This document shows, piece by piece, positions 1-10,065 of a stretch of DNA of 64,000 nucleotides; position 1 is the first letter of the stretch, and the number at the start of each line of letters is the position of its first letter. Where the stretch lies: positions 31,623,870-31,687,869 of the forward strand of contig CM066317.1 of assembly GCA_033807775.1 (NCBI GenBank), written 5' to 3'. Made by a program: the position numbers and the translations under genes. The notes beneath the pieces are model-generated. The model was not told the DNA's origin. It saw nothing but the letters and a program-made list of their open reading frames with translations, and made no database searches. Source of the stretch: Saussurea involucrata. Lineage: Eukaryota > Streptophyta > Magnoliopsida > Asterales > Asteraceae.

Positions 1-1
1 T

Positions 2-865
2 CAACGATCAATGAAAGACCCCAAGCTGAAAAGAGTTCCCATTGATGTTCAACGTCAGCTATGGGATAATGCTCAAAAGATCGTTAGAGAAAAGACTAAG
101 GTCTCTTATACGACTTTGGAATGGGCTAAACAAATGCTGACCTATCGATCTAGACCATCCAAAATCATCAAAGTAAACATCAGAGGAAGACTGTACACCG
201 ACGTTCCTGTTGTTGAAGTGGATGTCTACAGAGAAGACAAAACCAAGCAAACTTTCTATGCTGATACCTTAGAAAAGTTTGGTCTCTCTGAATGGTTAGA
301 AACGAAATTAGCCATTCAGGGATCGCGCTCAAAGTTCAAAAGCCATGTCGAGAAGATCTTAAACAAACAGATCGACATGCTTTCTTCTGCTGTGAATATT
401 CCTCCTACTCTTCCTCCTCAACAAAGAAAAATCTCTACTAAGGAAAAAAAAGTCTCTGATTCAGGTCCTCCTATACGAAATGAAACAGGTATTGGTTTCT
501 CTCGTGCTAAAGTTCTTGGCCCTGATGCTGATCTCTCAGCGCTTGACACCTCTCTACCACCTGGAGAAACTTTCATTCATGGCACAGTTGTAAGTGATCC
601 ATATAGTATATTCTTTCTAGACTACGATGGAAACCATCACTTTCAACGTATCTCTGAGCTCCACATCGCTCCCATCGAACAACTAAGAGATCTCATATAC
701 TGGTGTGAAGTCAGACGCGACATCAAAGCTAGACACTTGAAGCCCTTGATTTTTGAAGAAGCTCTGAAGAAAAAGAATCAAGGAGTAGATGTCCCTGATT
801 GGATGATTGCCACATCAATGACCCTTGATGAACAACTCATTAAGGAAGAACCTTTTGACGGATAG
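2..865 (+). CDS. Copia accessory protein (ORF3), C-terminal part
   Basis: This frame is open from the window edge to TAG at 863-865. The ATG at 11 is probably internal, because codons upstream of it are also open. The product has no reverse transcriptase, integrase or zinc-finger motif. It has a basic segment rich in K/R (about residues 1-60), a compact region with VYREDKTKQTFYA and LSEWLETKLA, a Ser/Pro/Lys-rich linker (about 125-165), and an acidic end. The position between pol and the 3' LTR and the VYRED...W layout resemble the C-terminal part of a long third ORF that I recall from Asteraceae Copia elements, annotated only as hypothetical. Its N-terminal counterpart appears to be the frame at 39422-42469 in Cop2. 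Molecular role unknown. Confidence 0.7.
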   Translation, partial: QRSMKDPKLKRVPIDVQRQLWDNAQKIVREKTKVSYTTLEWAKQMLTYRSRPSKIIKVNIRGRLYTDVPVVEVDVYREDKTKQTFYADTLEKFGLSEWLETKLAIQGSRSKFKSHVEKILNKQIDMLSSAVNIPPTLPPQQRKISTKEKKVSDSGPPIRNETGIGFSRAKVLGPDADLSALDTSLPPGETFIHGTVVSDPYSIFFLDYDGNHHFQRISELHIAPIEQLRDLIYWCEVRRDIKARHLKPLIFEEALKKKNQGVDVPDWMIATSMTLDEQLIKEEPFDG

Positions 866-1133
866 GATCGCCTTGTAATTCTTTCTATCCTTATCTGTCT
901 ACATCTTTTGTACTTGTAATTTTATTCGTTGTACTTGTAATTTTTCCACTTCCCTCTGTAATCTTTACAAAGTTTAAAGAAAATTTTCAGCGAACGTACT
1001 TTACTCCATCAGTACAGAAAAGATCCCAGAAAACAGTAAAAGGGACAAATATTTTATGAGTTCTTTTTATCCTTATGTTTTCATTAAATAGCAATTTTCG
1101 TTGTTGTTGTGTCATAATCAAATAGGGGGAGAT
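866..1133 (+). other. Copia 3' untranslated spacer and polypurine tract
   Basis: Non-coding spacer between the accessory frame and the 3' LTR. It ends in the purine tract aggggga just before the LTR, which primes plus-strand DNA synthesis in LTR elements. It also holds one copy (near 988) of the TCAGCGA motif that is dense in the adjoining LTR. Confidence 0.75.
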
Positions 1134-1814
1134 TGTTGATCCAAACCCTCAGTGATTTGATAATGACCCTCTCTTATATACTTAGTGAAAATTGTAAGTA
1201 AACAATATGTATCAGAGTTTCACTATCGCTGATAAGTACTAAGATCGTCCAGTACCGCTGATAGGAACTCTCGCTCTTTAGATTAAACATTCAGCGAAAC
1301 TGTTCACCATAATACTCTGAGTCTGTTCAGTACTTATGGTGATCGCTGATAAGTTAGTTGTTTACTTATGATCCCTGAAGACAAGTTTCACGTCAACATA
1401 GGTTCTACGCTGAAGTCGAAGATCAAGCTCAAGAACCAGCGAAAAGTCTCCTAATGAACTGATGCGGATCAGCGAAGACTCAGATTTGTCCACTCAACGT
1501 GAAGTATCAAGTACGGGACTTTGGCTATCGCTGAATTCTATCATTCGCTGAAAAAGAATGATAGATCGCTGAATCAACGAAAAGCTGATCATGAAGTCCT
1601 CCGTACAATGTACTTTTGTCTAAACCACCCTTGCACATCTCCGTACGATATGTCAGAAAAAGAACCTCCTTATTGTCTGAATTCGTACAACCACTCTGAT
1701 ACTACACTGTTCAAACATGCGGCTACTTAGGTTGTCAACAAAGGTCAATGACATGCAACCAATCAGTTGCTGCCACGTGTAAAGTGTAAACTGCAATGCA
1801 TTAAATGCATGCAG

Positions 1815-1822
1815 TATATAAG
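1815..1822 (+). promoter_or_regulatory. TATA box of Cop1 LTR
   Basis: The sequence tatataag is preceded by a Y-poor stretch and followed about 30 nt later by a candidate start region. It is the only good TATA box in this LTR and defines the U3/R layout. Confidence 0.65.
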
Positions 1823-2015
1823 AAGAAGAACTCACTTCATTTTGAAGTAACTTGCTAACTCTGGACAAGTTCATCCTTCTTATCTTGAGATAGGTTATTA
1901 TTAGTAATTTCCTTCTCCTTCTTAGTGCAAGAAACTTAGTGTTCCAACTTGTTTAGATTTAGGTTTATCCGTAATCTTGTTTCCGCAACAAGCTGTAAAT
2001 TGTTAATGATTTATC

Positions 2016-2021
2016 AATAAA
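2016..2021 (+). terminator. Polyadenylation signal in Cop1 LTR
   Basis: Canonical AATAAA about 195 nt after the TATA box and 83 bp before the LTR end, as expected for the R region of a plant Copia LTR. Confidence 0.55.
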
Positions 2022-2104
2022 CAATTTAGAAAAGTAAAATATGTGTGTTTGTATTCAACCCCCCCCCCCCTTCTACAAACTTGTATAGCCCTTCGGGACC
2101 AACA

Positions 2105-2444
2105 GTTAGCCTAACCTTTTTATTTGTCGGCATGTGCAACAGGTTCATGTTGGGTTTATATCTAGTGACACGGTGGAGAGCTGAGTGCTAGTAGTGTGCT
2201 CATGGATCGAAGTGTTTAGTTAAGTCTTCCGCGTTTATTATGAGAGTAGCAGCTTGTATTGTGTTAAGTAATACCCGCCTTTATTTAGTCTTATTGTGAG
2301 ACTTAGATTATGAATAATCTCAGAGTTATAACGTTTTAAATCTTGAGGTGATCTCATGGATGGTTCGTAGTAAGAATTCAACTCCTTTTGTCTTTTAATT
2401 GAAGTTTTTATTTAGTTGCTCTTTCCCAATTCGAGGGTGTTACA
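2105..2444 (+). repeat. Gyp-A 5' LTR remnant (last 340 bp)
   Basis: Ends GGGTGTTACA directly before the PBS and matches 8192-8531 base for base apart from scattered substitutions. It begins in the hairpin loop where Cop1 inserted. Confidence 0.9.
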
Positions 2445-2447
2445 AGT

Positions 2448-2459
2448 TGGTATCAGAGC
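2448..2459 (+). other. Primer-binding site of Gyp-A (initiator Met-tRNA)
   Basis: TGGTATCAGAGC is complementary to the 3' end of plant initiator methionine tRNA. It lies 3 nt after the LTR end. Confidence 0.9.
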
Positions 2460-2462
2460 ATA

Positions 2463-2508
2463 AGTTTGAGAGATTTAGGTGTTGACTTTGGATGCCTAGA
2501 CTCAAACT
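2463..2508 (+). other. PBS-proximal hairpin, Gyp-A
   Basis: AGTTTGAG (2463-2470) pairs with CTCAAACT (2501-2508), and TAGG (2476-2479) with CCTA (2495-2498). It starts 3 nt after the PBS. Gyp-B, Gyp-C, Gyp-F and Cop2 have a hairpin at the same place with different arms. The function is inferred: packaging, dimerisation or primer placement. Confidence 0.6.
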
Positions 2509-5500
2509 AGCATTCTTTTAAGTAAATGAGAGTGAAATTTCACCATTAAGCACTTTAAGATAGGATGTTTTGGGGTCGGTAGAGTTACTAGAAACGAGAA
2601 TCGCGTCGAGAGTAGCAAGGATAATCATGTACGGTGCGTTCATAATGACACCTGGCCAGTGTCATGGTGAACTTGCTAGTTACATGTGCGTACTTGAACT
2701 ACTTTAATGTGATGACCGTTGGGGTAGTGAAGAAGTTTCTAAGCGAGTGGTCGTCGGAAAAGATTGACAATGTTAGTATTAGTCACTTAGGGTGACAATA
2801 AGCATGATAATTGCTTTAAGTGGACCGTTACGGGTCAAAATTGATGGTTGGATTAGAACCATAGACTTATTGAATAGACCTTTGATTCGAGGAGAAATCG
2901 TAAGGTTAATCGAGGTAATTCCCAACTTTGCCTTAAGAGGTTTGAGCATCCGGATGACGGTATTGTGACCGGAGGGAATTGGATGAGTATGGTTTGAGAT
3001 GTTGAGTGCCGACTAAGTTATGCACAAAGTTTATTTTTAAGATAAACTGCATCAGTCATTTCTTGTATTTCAAATCCTCATGTGGATTGTGTTACAAAAT
3101 CTCGTAAAAACGTTTAGCACACACGACATTTTAAATCATGGTTTTGAACATGCATGAAATTATTTTATTGTGGGAGTTGCAAACTCCGTCGGGACTTGCT
3201 TTATTTTATTGTTGTCCAACGTTGCTTTCGGATACAGTGATATCAATATTTTAATGATGTTTAAGATGTTGGGCAAGTAACTATGGCTTATGACTTTAAC
3301 ATTGGATCTCCTCCACATATGTTAAGGTTTGGACCGAAAGTTATCTTCCATTATGTCTATGTAAAGCTATTTTGAAGAATTTATTTAATGCGAGTTTGTT
3401 GAACAATGTTGTCTATATGGTATTACAACAAAAAGAGAATTTTTGGAATTTTGACGTTTTAGTCGTGATTTTGCTTATTGCAATTCGATTTTTGGGAAGC
3501 GAAAGGTTTGGTGTCATTTTGTTGACTTGAGGTCATTGAGCCCATTGAGTTTCATGGAGTTTTGTTTTACGACGTTTTGTGTCGTGTGAGTGCAATTTCA
3601 AAATGTGCATACTCCATTTATTATGTAGGAATTTATGAGTTATGTTGGTCATTTTGTCCCACCCGGGTTCTGTTGAGAAATATTACTTTATGCCATAATA
3701 CGACCAAAAAGGGATGAGTTTTGGAACTTTGGTGTCGCGTAATTTCCCTTTTCAAAGATTTGTGTTAACACATTTTGTTACAACTTGTTCAGTGTAGGAT
3801 TGATTTATATGTGACGTAAGTAGTGCATGAAAGAACATCCTGGCTGTATTTCTTAACGATTTGCTTTGAACGCTTTTGATTAAATGATTATTTTATTATC
3901 ATTTCACGCAAATGCATGGTTTTGATCTAGGGATATGCATAACTTGGTAGACATTAATCCTCGACACTTTGATAAATGAATCGTGAATGAAAATGTTATA
4001 TCAAATTATTGTTCTAGTGGAAGTCATTTAGTCAAAGTATGTTTTAGTGTCGTGGGGATCATGTATGGTTTACGATACGGTACATTTTGAAAACACGAAT
4101 GGGCGAGTCGTTGACATTTGGTCAATTTTGGTTTGATGGACATTTTGGAAAATTGTAAACCTTTTTGGTTTTAGAGAAAAGGTGTATTTTGAGTGTTCTA
4201 ATGAGTAAATTTTAAGCATCGACATTTTAACGTTTGGTATTGCAAGTGAAAGACTTTTCAGCGTAAATGCTCCGTGATGGGGATTTTGGAAAAATCATTT
4301 GTCCCAACCTAGAGTGCGTAGAATTATTTAAATCTTTGGAACATTAATGCGCACTGTTTGTATGATTCAAAATTGGAAGTCGATCTAAAACCCTTTTTGG
4401 TGTCCACCATTTACAAGCACCTATTATTCTCCGAAGTTTTGAGAAAACACATTAATGTGTAAGGCTTGCCAAAAATGTTTTACTCTTAGGTCATTATATG
4501 ACTAAGTGAGAAAATTTTGAAAATTGATTTAAAGAATTTCATCTTTTGAAATTTTGTCGTGAACTATTTGATGCATGTCATTTCATTTCAAGAAAACTAC
4601 TAAGAGAGTGTTACAAGTATGCATGCATACTCCAATTTAAGATACCCTCATGATGTTTTAGTCGATATCTTCAAATGATGAAAACGTATTGATTTTGTCT
4701 TTAAACTTGGAACTGACACAAGTCATTTTATGTTTTGACCAAAGTATACTTAGGAATCATCATTTTTGTGAAATAAACTGACACGTGCAAATTTTGTTGG
4801 TGAACCTTGTTCCATGTCGTTTTATGGTTAACAGTGAATTTTTGGAGCCGGATGTCGTTAAAACTTCTTTTGAAGTACGTACAAACCTTTTGTTGCACAC
4901 TATTTAAAATAGGCAGTTACCTTACGTGCATGACATGAATCAATCCATACTAGGACCGTAGCGGTTCATTTCAAATAAGTTGTTTATTACGCTTTTGCGT
5001 TTTGTTAATAATCTAGACTGCAATGAAATAACTTCAATATGATTTTCATATGTGGGACGAGCGTGTCCATTTTTGCGCAACTACCGAATTGATAATAGTA
5101 GTTTTATGCGTACAATTAATTTGATATGAAAACCTTTGTGTTGAAAATTTCTATAAAAAGTTTTGATTGGCATATTTGTTAAATAATTCACTTGAGAACC
5201 TTGAACTCATCAGGACCTTGGGATGGTTAAGCAACCTCGGTTAAAGGTAAGGACGTGTAGGACCTTGTCGGTGAAAGTTTGGGTTTTCCGACGCACGATA
5301 GTACCATTAACCGAATGGTGTCGTTTGCAAGACTGATATATTTTCTGTTGGCAACTGAAGGGTGGAGTTCGCAATATCTTATGTAAATGCTTTTGGTGAC
5401 CGTTCATTTTTGGCGACCTTGTTTTGGGTTTGGTCAGTGTTGGTATAGATAATGAGTAGGACCCTTTACATACCGTGCTGATAACCTTGGTTTTGGGGGT

Positions 5501-6236
5501 ATGCACGACGAAGGAAACTCGTGTATGGAGTTCTGTTGTGGTGCAAAGCTTGGTGTTTTGACTACGTGTCAACTGTTGGATTTCGAGGTCAAAAACAGTT
5601 AGTGTAATTGAAGAGTTGTAGTCCAATTTTAAAGAATAGTGGTATCGGTTGTAGTGATCTTAAGAAGTTCAGTTGTGATAAGTAGATTTAGTGGGATGAT
5701 ATTCCTTGAGTGGTAAAAGAATATGTCGATTAGATGGTTGGTAATTGGACATATTCTTGGAGTTGTATAATCGATGGGTCAGTGACGACCGTCTGATTTA
5801 GAGTCTATTGGAGCTCGTTAGAATTTAGTGACAGTTCAACAGTGGGAACAGTTGGATTTGGAGGTTTTGTTAGTTTCAGTAGTGATCAAACATTAGGCTA
5901 ATTGGAGAAAAAGTTTAAGAGCGTGTGGGCATGGACCGATTGATAGTCGGGATCCACCATTGGGGAGGTATGGGACACCTAAGGTTGGGAGACAACCGGA
6001 GTTATGTGGTTAGAAACTCCATTCGTAAGTAAACGCTCACTCGGGGATAAGTGTAGCGTGTCTAAAAAGGACAATGATTGTGAGTATCGACATGTAGTTG
6101 TCATGGCAGTTTTGGCAAGAAAAGATTCGAATTTCAGTAGGAAACTGAAGGAACATGAAAAAGTGTTAAGTTCGTTAAACCTTGGGTGTTTGGGAGCTAG
6201 ATTTCGAGGACGAAATCATCCTAAGGTTGGGAGGAT
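2509..6236 (+). other. Gyp-A internal region without recognisable genes
   Basis: About 3.7 kb with stops in all frames and no reverse transcriptase, integrase, protease or zinc-knuckle motif that I can see. Short stretches are recognisably related to the internal regions of Gyp-B and Gyp-C, for example the segment around 2640-2700 that resembles 10470-10530. The 3' end (6206-6236) has the tcgaggacgaa signature and a purine tract leading into the LTR. Best read as a conserved non-coding cargo region or a fully decayed pol. Confidence 0.65.
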
Positions 6237-6361
6237 TGTAACACCCCGAAAATCCTAACTCAAATTGTAAATGAATTTATTTGGAATTATTAAAGGACAA
6301 GGTTTTGCATTGGAATGTGGGACACGTAATGCTAATTGGATCGCATGAGAAATCTGGCCAA

Positions 6362-6610
6362 GATTGGGCTCGGTACCTGGACCGCGAGAATGCCCGACGA
6401 TTGTGACATGGTCACTCTCGCCAGGGCACTATCGCCCATTATGTACCGAGAGTGTTGGGAGAGGTAAGCGAGTATGCCACTCGCGATTGTGACATGGTCA
6501 CTTTCGCAGTGGCACTATCGCCAGGATTGTACCGCAAGTATTTGGGTAGCGGGCGAGTATGCTCGGCGATAGTGACCAGTGTCACTATCGCGGTGTCACT
6601 ATCGCAGTCG
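6362..6610 (+). repeat. Short-motif cluster in Gyp-A LTR (CACTATCGC / GTGACATGGTCAC)
   Basis: CACTATCGC, CACTCTCGC and CACTTTCGC recur together with GTGACATGGTCAC. The peak is a perfect 11+11-bp inverted repeat at 6566-6591 (arms GCGATAGTGAC and GTCACTATCGC, spacer cagt). It lies about 125-370 bp from the LTR start, probably in U3. Confidence 0.7.
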
Positions 6611-7174
6611 GGGTGCAGGGACTACTTAGTCCGATTTTTGTTACCTTGTTCTCATTTCTTCTCTAACCATTTCCTTATTTCTCTCTCAAAAACCCTCCCC
6701 AAACCCTAAATCCGTTTTGGAGCCTTTAGAGCCATAGATTTTGTGATTCAAAGAAAATCCCTTACCTTTTAGCAAAGATTCATGGTTAAAGATCAAATTT
6801 CTCCATTTCACTTTCGTTTTGAGAGATTTCTACATTTATAGAGTTTTACACAACCCTCTCCTAAACCCTTCCCTTTCTTTGGATGAAATGAAGATTGAGG
6901 CTCACTTTGGTAACACTAGAAGTGTTTGGTTGGTGAATTTACATGATGGTTGAGGTAATCTTCTCTCCTTTTCATTATGGAAATTAGGGTTTCGATCTAT
7001 TGGTGATTTTGGGTGTAATATGTTGGGGGAAATGATTCTAAGTGTTTGGGGATAAATATTTATGGTTGGAAGTTGTGGATCTAGGTTTTTGAAAGATTTG
7101 GAGCTTGAGGATTCGTGTTTCTTCAAAGGAGCTTACGTTTGGGGAAAATCTAGATTTAACCTAAATCTAGCAAG

Positions 7175-8229
7175 GTGAGTTCAAGTTGATTTTTGAAAAC
7201 TTTGTACATGCCAAAAATGTTATTTTCCAAGTATTTTTGTGTTTTACTTGAAATTATCAACTGTTAAGTTATTAGATGGGTTTAACCCCTTTTGAAGTGT
7301 TTAACTTCACAAAAGTTTGTAAAACACCCATATTTGGGATTTTTGGATATTTTGATGTGTAGAAATAATAAATATGTCCTTAAATGATTTATTGCTCAAA
7401 TGGAGTTTCTTCAATGGTTTAATCATGTTGGTGTAATTGTTTTTATAAACCCTTTTGGGAAAAATGCACATTTTAGTGTCATGAGTCATTTTGAGAATTA
7501 TAAGCGTATGAGTCCATTTGGAGAAAACCTTTATTCTAACCCGTGATGAGTTTTGGGTTAATGATGATTTGGTGGTATATATATATATACCTAAGCGATG
7601 TTTAAATGCATTTTATGCTATGAGGTCCGTTATTTATGGGTCTAATGAGTTTTGAGCATTTTGCTCGGTTTTGACTTTGAGGGAGTCTTGGGGACATTTT
7701 GTCCGAGTTTGATGGCTCAATATAGAGTCTTATTTATGGTTTGCATTTATTGCAACTTGAAGCATTTTATTGCATATTATTGATATTTATATGCTCGGGT
7801 GCTTTAGTCATTTCGGGATGGGCATGTTATTGTAGACTGTGTTGCATTGGATCCATAGGCACGTAAGTCAGTCTTTAATTGATGGTCTATCTTCTTATGC
7901 ACGAGGAGTGGACTATTAGAACGCATGGTTTTATACGGTAGGCCGTTCAGGGCCACTAGCGAGTAGGCAATGGGGGACTCCAATGTCAAAACACATTTGA
8001 GCAAGTTGTGGAGTAAGTGTATTTTGGAAAATGTTTAATATGAAATCTTTCGGCTCAAGATTTGTGTGTGTTGGGAAAATGAGTTGTTTACATAATTGCT
8101 ATAAATTCTTTTGGGAAATTATGTTTTCAAGCTAACTCCTCTTCGTTTAATTATTTAAGCAAGCATGATAAAACTCTTGAACTCACTAGGCGTTAGCCTA
8201 ACCTTTTTATTTGTCGGCATGTGCAACAG
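7175..8229 (+). other. Predicted intron inside Gyp-A LTR
   Basis: Donor AG|GTGAGT after 7174, branch-like CCTAAC at 8197-8202, acceptor CAACAG|GT ending at 8229; 1,055 nt. Equivalent signals occur in every other Gypsy-type LTR in the window. Predicted from consensus only. Confidence 0.45.
8187..8200 (+). other. Branch-point hairpin in Gyp-A LTR
   Basis: TAGGC (8187-8191), loop gtta, GCCTA (8196-8200), followed by AC so that the 3' arm runs into CCTAAC. The homologous loop in the 5' LTR is the insertion site of Cop1. Confidence 0.6.
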
Positions 8230-8531
8230 GTTCAGGTTGGGTTTATATCTAGTGACACGGTGGAGAGTTCAGTGCTAGTAGTGTGCTCGTGGATCGAAGT
8301 GTTTAGTTAAGTCTTTCGCGTTTATTATGGGAGTAGCAGATTGTATTGTGTTAAGTAATACCCGTCTTTATTTGGTCTTATTGTGAGACTTAGATTATGA
8401 ATAATCTCGGAGTTATAACGTTTTAAATCTTGAGGTGATCTCATGAATGGTTCGTAGTAAGAATTCAACTCCTTTTGTCTTTTAATTGAAGTTTTTATTT
8501 AGTTTCTCTTTCCCAATTCGAGGGTGTTACA

Positions 8532-8728
8532 TCTTTTCTTCTCGTGTCCCGTCGCTAAAGACTTATGAGTCCTTATTGGTCGATGGTAGCAAATTGATGA
8601 TCTGACTCTCCGCTCCTATTTGGATCGGGTCTCTTGGATTGATTCAATTCGGTTGCAGAAAGATGTTTTTGGGTGTTTCAAAGCCGTTATATCACTTTGT
8701 GGTCTATATGGGTTTTTCGGAATGATAT
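8532..8728 (+). pseudogene. LINE reverse-transcriptase C-terminal region, upstream part
   Basis: The last 60 bases before Gyp-B encode a frame (...TLWSIWVFRND...) typical of the zf-RVT tail of plant L1-type LINEs. It continues without a break on the other side of Gyp-B at 23936. A TGA in the same frame upstream (about 8640) shows it is dead. The left border is the end of the Gyp-A LTR. Confidence 0.65.
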
Positions 8729-8827
8729 TGTAATAACCAAGGTCCTAAATGAAGAGAATAAGAGTTTTGTGGAAAATGTTGTAAGCTTATAACTTCGGGG
8801 CTGTTTTGGAAAATAATGGAAAGAGGG

Positions 8828-8834
8828 TATAAAA
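8828..8834 (+). promoter_or_regulatory. TATA box of Gyp-B 5' LTR
   Basis: TATAAAA about 100 bp into the LTR. The same signal sits at the same offset in the 3' LTR (20394-20400) and in Gyp-C (34083). U3 would thus be short and most of the LTR would be transcribed leader. Confidence 0.6.
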
Positions 8835-9228
8835 CCCTTAATTTTGGCTCAACATCCTAGGTCTTGATAAAATCATACTTGGGGGATGTGTGTGTGTGTG
8901 TGTATGCGTGTATAGAGCAGAGCTGAGAGAGGAAAGCTAAGTTGATACCTGCAATTTTGGAAGAATAAGATTCTCCATCAAGCAATTCAAGGTAATCTCT
9001 ACCATCTCATAGTAATTATTGGATTTCTAGTAAACCGGATTGTTGAGCAGGGATAATAAAGTTTGAGTAATCAATTGACTATTAAGGGTGGGGTTGATTG
9101 TAGTTTTATGACGTTAAAAAGGGGTTAAGGGCGTTAGATAATTAACCTGATGAGCGGGAGACTTAGAAATCGGTTTAGGAGGGGTTAATCCTTGAACCTT
9201 GTTTATGAGCGGCATCGCCGATCGTCCT

Positions 9229-9430
9229 CATCGCGTCCGGAAATCGCCCAACCCGAAAACCGGGAGCCCGGATGACGTTCCGAAAGTGGAGTCCAGATGT
9301 GAGTCCGGAAATGGAGTCCGAGAGCGATTCCAGAATCCGGATTTCGTTACCGGAAATGTGGAATCCGGTAGTGAGGGAACCGGAAACTTATAGTCCGGAA
9401 TGGGATCCGGAAAAGAAGGATCCGGAACTC
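9229..9430 (+). repeat. TCCGGA palindrome cluster in Gyp-B LTR
   Basis: At least six exact TCCGGA palindromes in 200 bp plus many one-base variants (ACCGGA, TCCGAA). Comparable clusters lie in Gyp-C (34465-34640, eight exact), S1 (about 21340-21950) and, weaker, S3 (32515-32640). Confidence 0.7.
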
Positions 9431-9597
9431 TGGTTTCGGATTGGGGAGTTCATTTTGAGCTGGGATCATTTAGGGAACTGTTCAGGAGTAATCTTGAGTG
9501 TCAAACTTAGGACTTATCACTCTCGTTTTCTGTATTTTATCATATGTGTTCAGTTTAAAGGTTTGAAGCGTAAGAGTGAAGTAAGGAGCAAGAGCAA

Positions 9598-10065
9598 GTG
9601 AGTTTTTCTAACTGGAAATGTGTTGATTTATGTATTACTTTAAATGCATGAAATATGATGAAACTGCATGCTTTATTCTTTATATGAAACTGCATGTTTT
9701 ACTCTGTTTGAGAAAGTTATGATGTTATGTATGCATACATTTGGAGGTGGGCATGTTTTGGCTAAGTCGGGGGGTGTGTTCTGCCAGTGCTCATACTGGG
9801 GGTGTGTCCCGTTTATGCCATGGAGGGTGTGTTCCAGTTAAGGCAGTGTGAGACTGACACGTTGTCACAAGTGTGCGTGACTTCAGTGTGCCATATACAT
9901 GCGTAGTTCTTGCGTGTGAAAGTTTAAATGTTTTAAAGATGAGAAGTGTTTTTAAATGCTTATAAACTGTTTAAATGTTTTTGTTGGCGCGAATGTTGCT
10001 ATTAGAGGGAACTCACTAGACCGCATGGTCTAACCCTCGCTTTGCAAAAACTAAACCATTTTCAG
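9598..10065 (+). other. Predicted intron inside Gyp-B 5' LTR
   Basis: Donor GTGAGT at 9598, CTAAC at 10030-10034, acceptor TTTTCAG|GTAA ending 10065; 468 nt. The 3' LTR keeps the donor (23234) but has lost the acceptor by a small deletion near 23706. Confidence 0.5.
10017..10032 (+). other. Branch-point hairpin in Gyp-B 5' LTR
   Basis: TAGACC, loop gcat, GGTCTA followed by AC. The same stem is in S1 (22598-22613, loop tcat) and Gyp-C (35243-35258 and 48937-48952, loop taat). Confidence 0.6.

Larger units (their letters stand above)
1..2104 (+). mobile_element. Cop1: 3' part of a Copia LTR retrotransposon
   Basis: The window opens inside a Ty1/Copia element. The visible parts, in order, are the end of an accessory frame downstream of pol, a spacer, a polypurine tract (aggggga, about 1124-1130) and a complete 3' LTR (1134-2104) with TG...CA ends. 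The five bases after the LTR (gttag, 2105-2109) are the expected TSD: the same bases occur uninterrupted at 8192-8196 in the intact copy of the target LTR. Cop1 is therefore inserted in the 5' LTR of Gyp-A. Its 5' LTR, gag and pol lie outside the window, so its autonomy cannot be judged. Confidence 0.9.
1134..2104 (+). repeat. 3' LTR of Cop1 (971 bp)
   Basis: Starts TGTTGATCC after the polypurine tract and ends ...GACCAACA. A TATA box (tatataag, 1815-1822) and a polyadenylation signal (aataaa, 2016-2021) place U3 at about 1134-1840. U3 between 1220 and 1580 is crowded with TCGCTGA and its complement TCAGCGA, often as ATCGCTGATAAG. A run of 12 C lies near 2059-2070. The LTR cuts the hairpin loop of the Gyp-A 5' LTR. 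Confidence 0.9.
2105..8531 (+). mobile_element. Gyp-A: non-autonomous Ty3/Gypsy-like element (LARD type)
   Basis: The 5' LTR is truncated by Cop1. Its last 340 bp (2105-2444) align without indels to the last 340 bp of the 3' LTR (8192-8531). A PBS (2448-2459) follows the 5' LTR. A purine-rich tract after the tcgaggacgaa signature (6206-6236), seen in chromodomain Gypsy elements, precedes the 3' LTR. The 3.8-kb internal region has no recognisable gag or pol. The first 60 nt after the PBS are related to Gyp-B and Gyp-C, so the three belong to one lineage of large non-coding derivatives probably mobilised by an autonomous relative. The left TSD lies outside the window. Confidence 0.85.
6237..8531 (+). 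repeat. Gyp-A 3' LTR (2,295 bp)
   Basis: Begins TGTAACACCCCG and ends GGGTGTTACA. It contains a palindrome-rich cluster (6362-6610), a CT-rich leader (6640-6710), a predicted intron (donor GTGAGT at 7175, acceptor AG at 8228-8229) and a hairpin at the likely branch point (8187-8200). A self-complementary (TA)n block lies near 7575-7592. The right flank is the LINE fragment at 8532. Confidence 0.88.

Noticed and set aside
5210..5626. 138-codon minus-strand frame in Gyp-A
   Set aside because: Antisense to the retroelement and Ser/Thr/Lys-rich without any motif; looks like chance.
6004..6258. 84-codon frame ending FRGRNHPKVGR before the Gyp-A LTR
   Set aside because: The end resembles the pol terminus signature only at the DNA level (gaggacgaa); no upstream domain is present.
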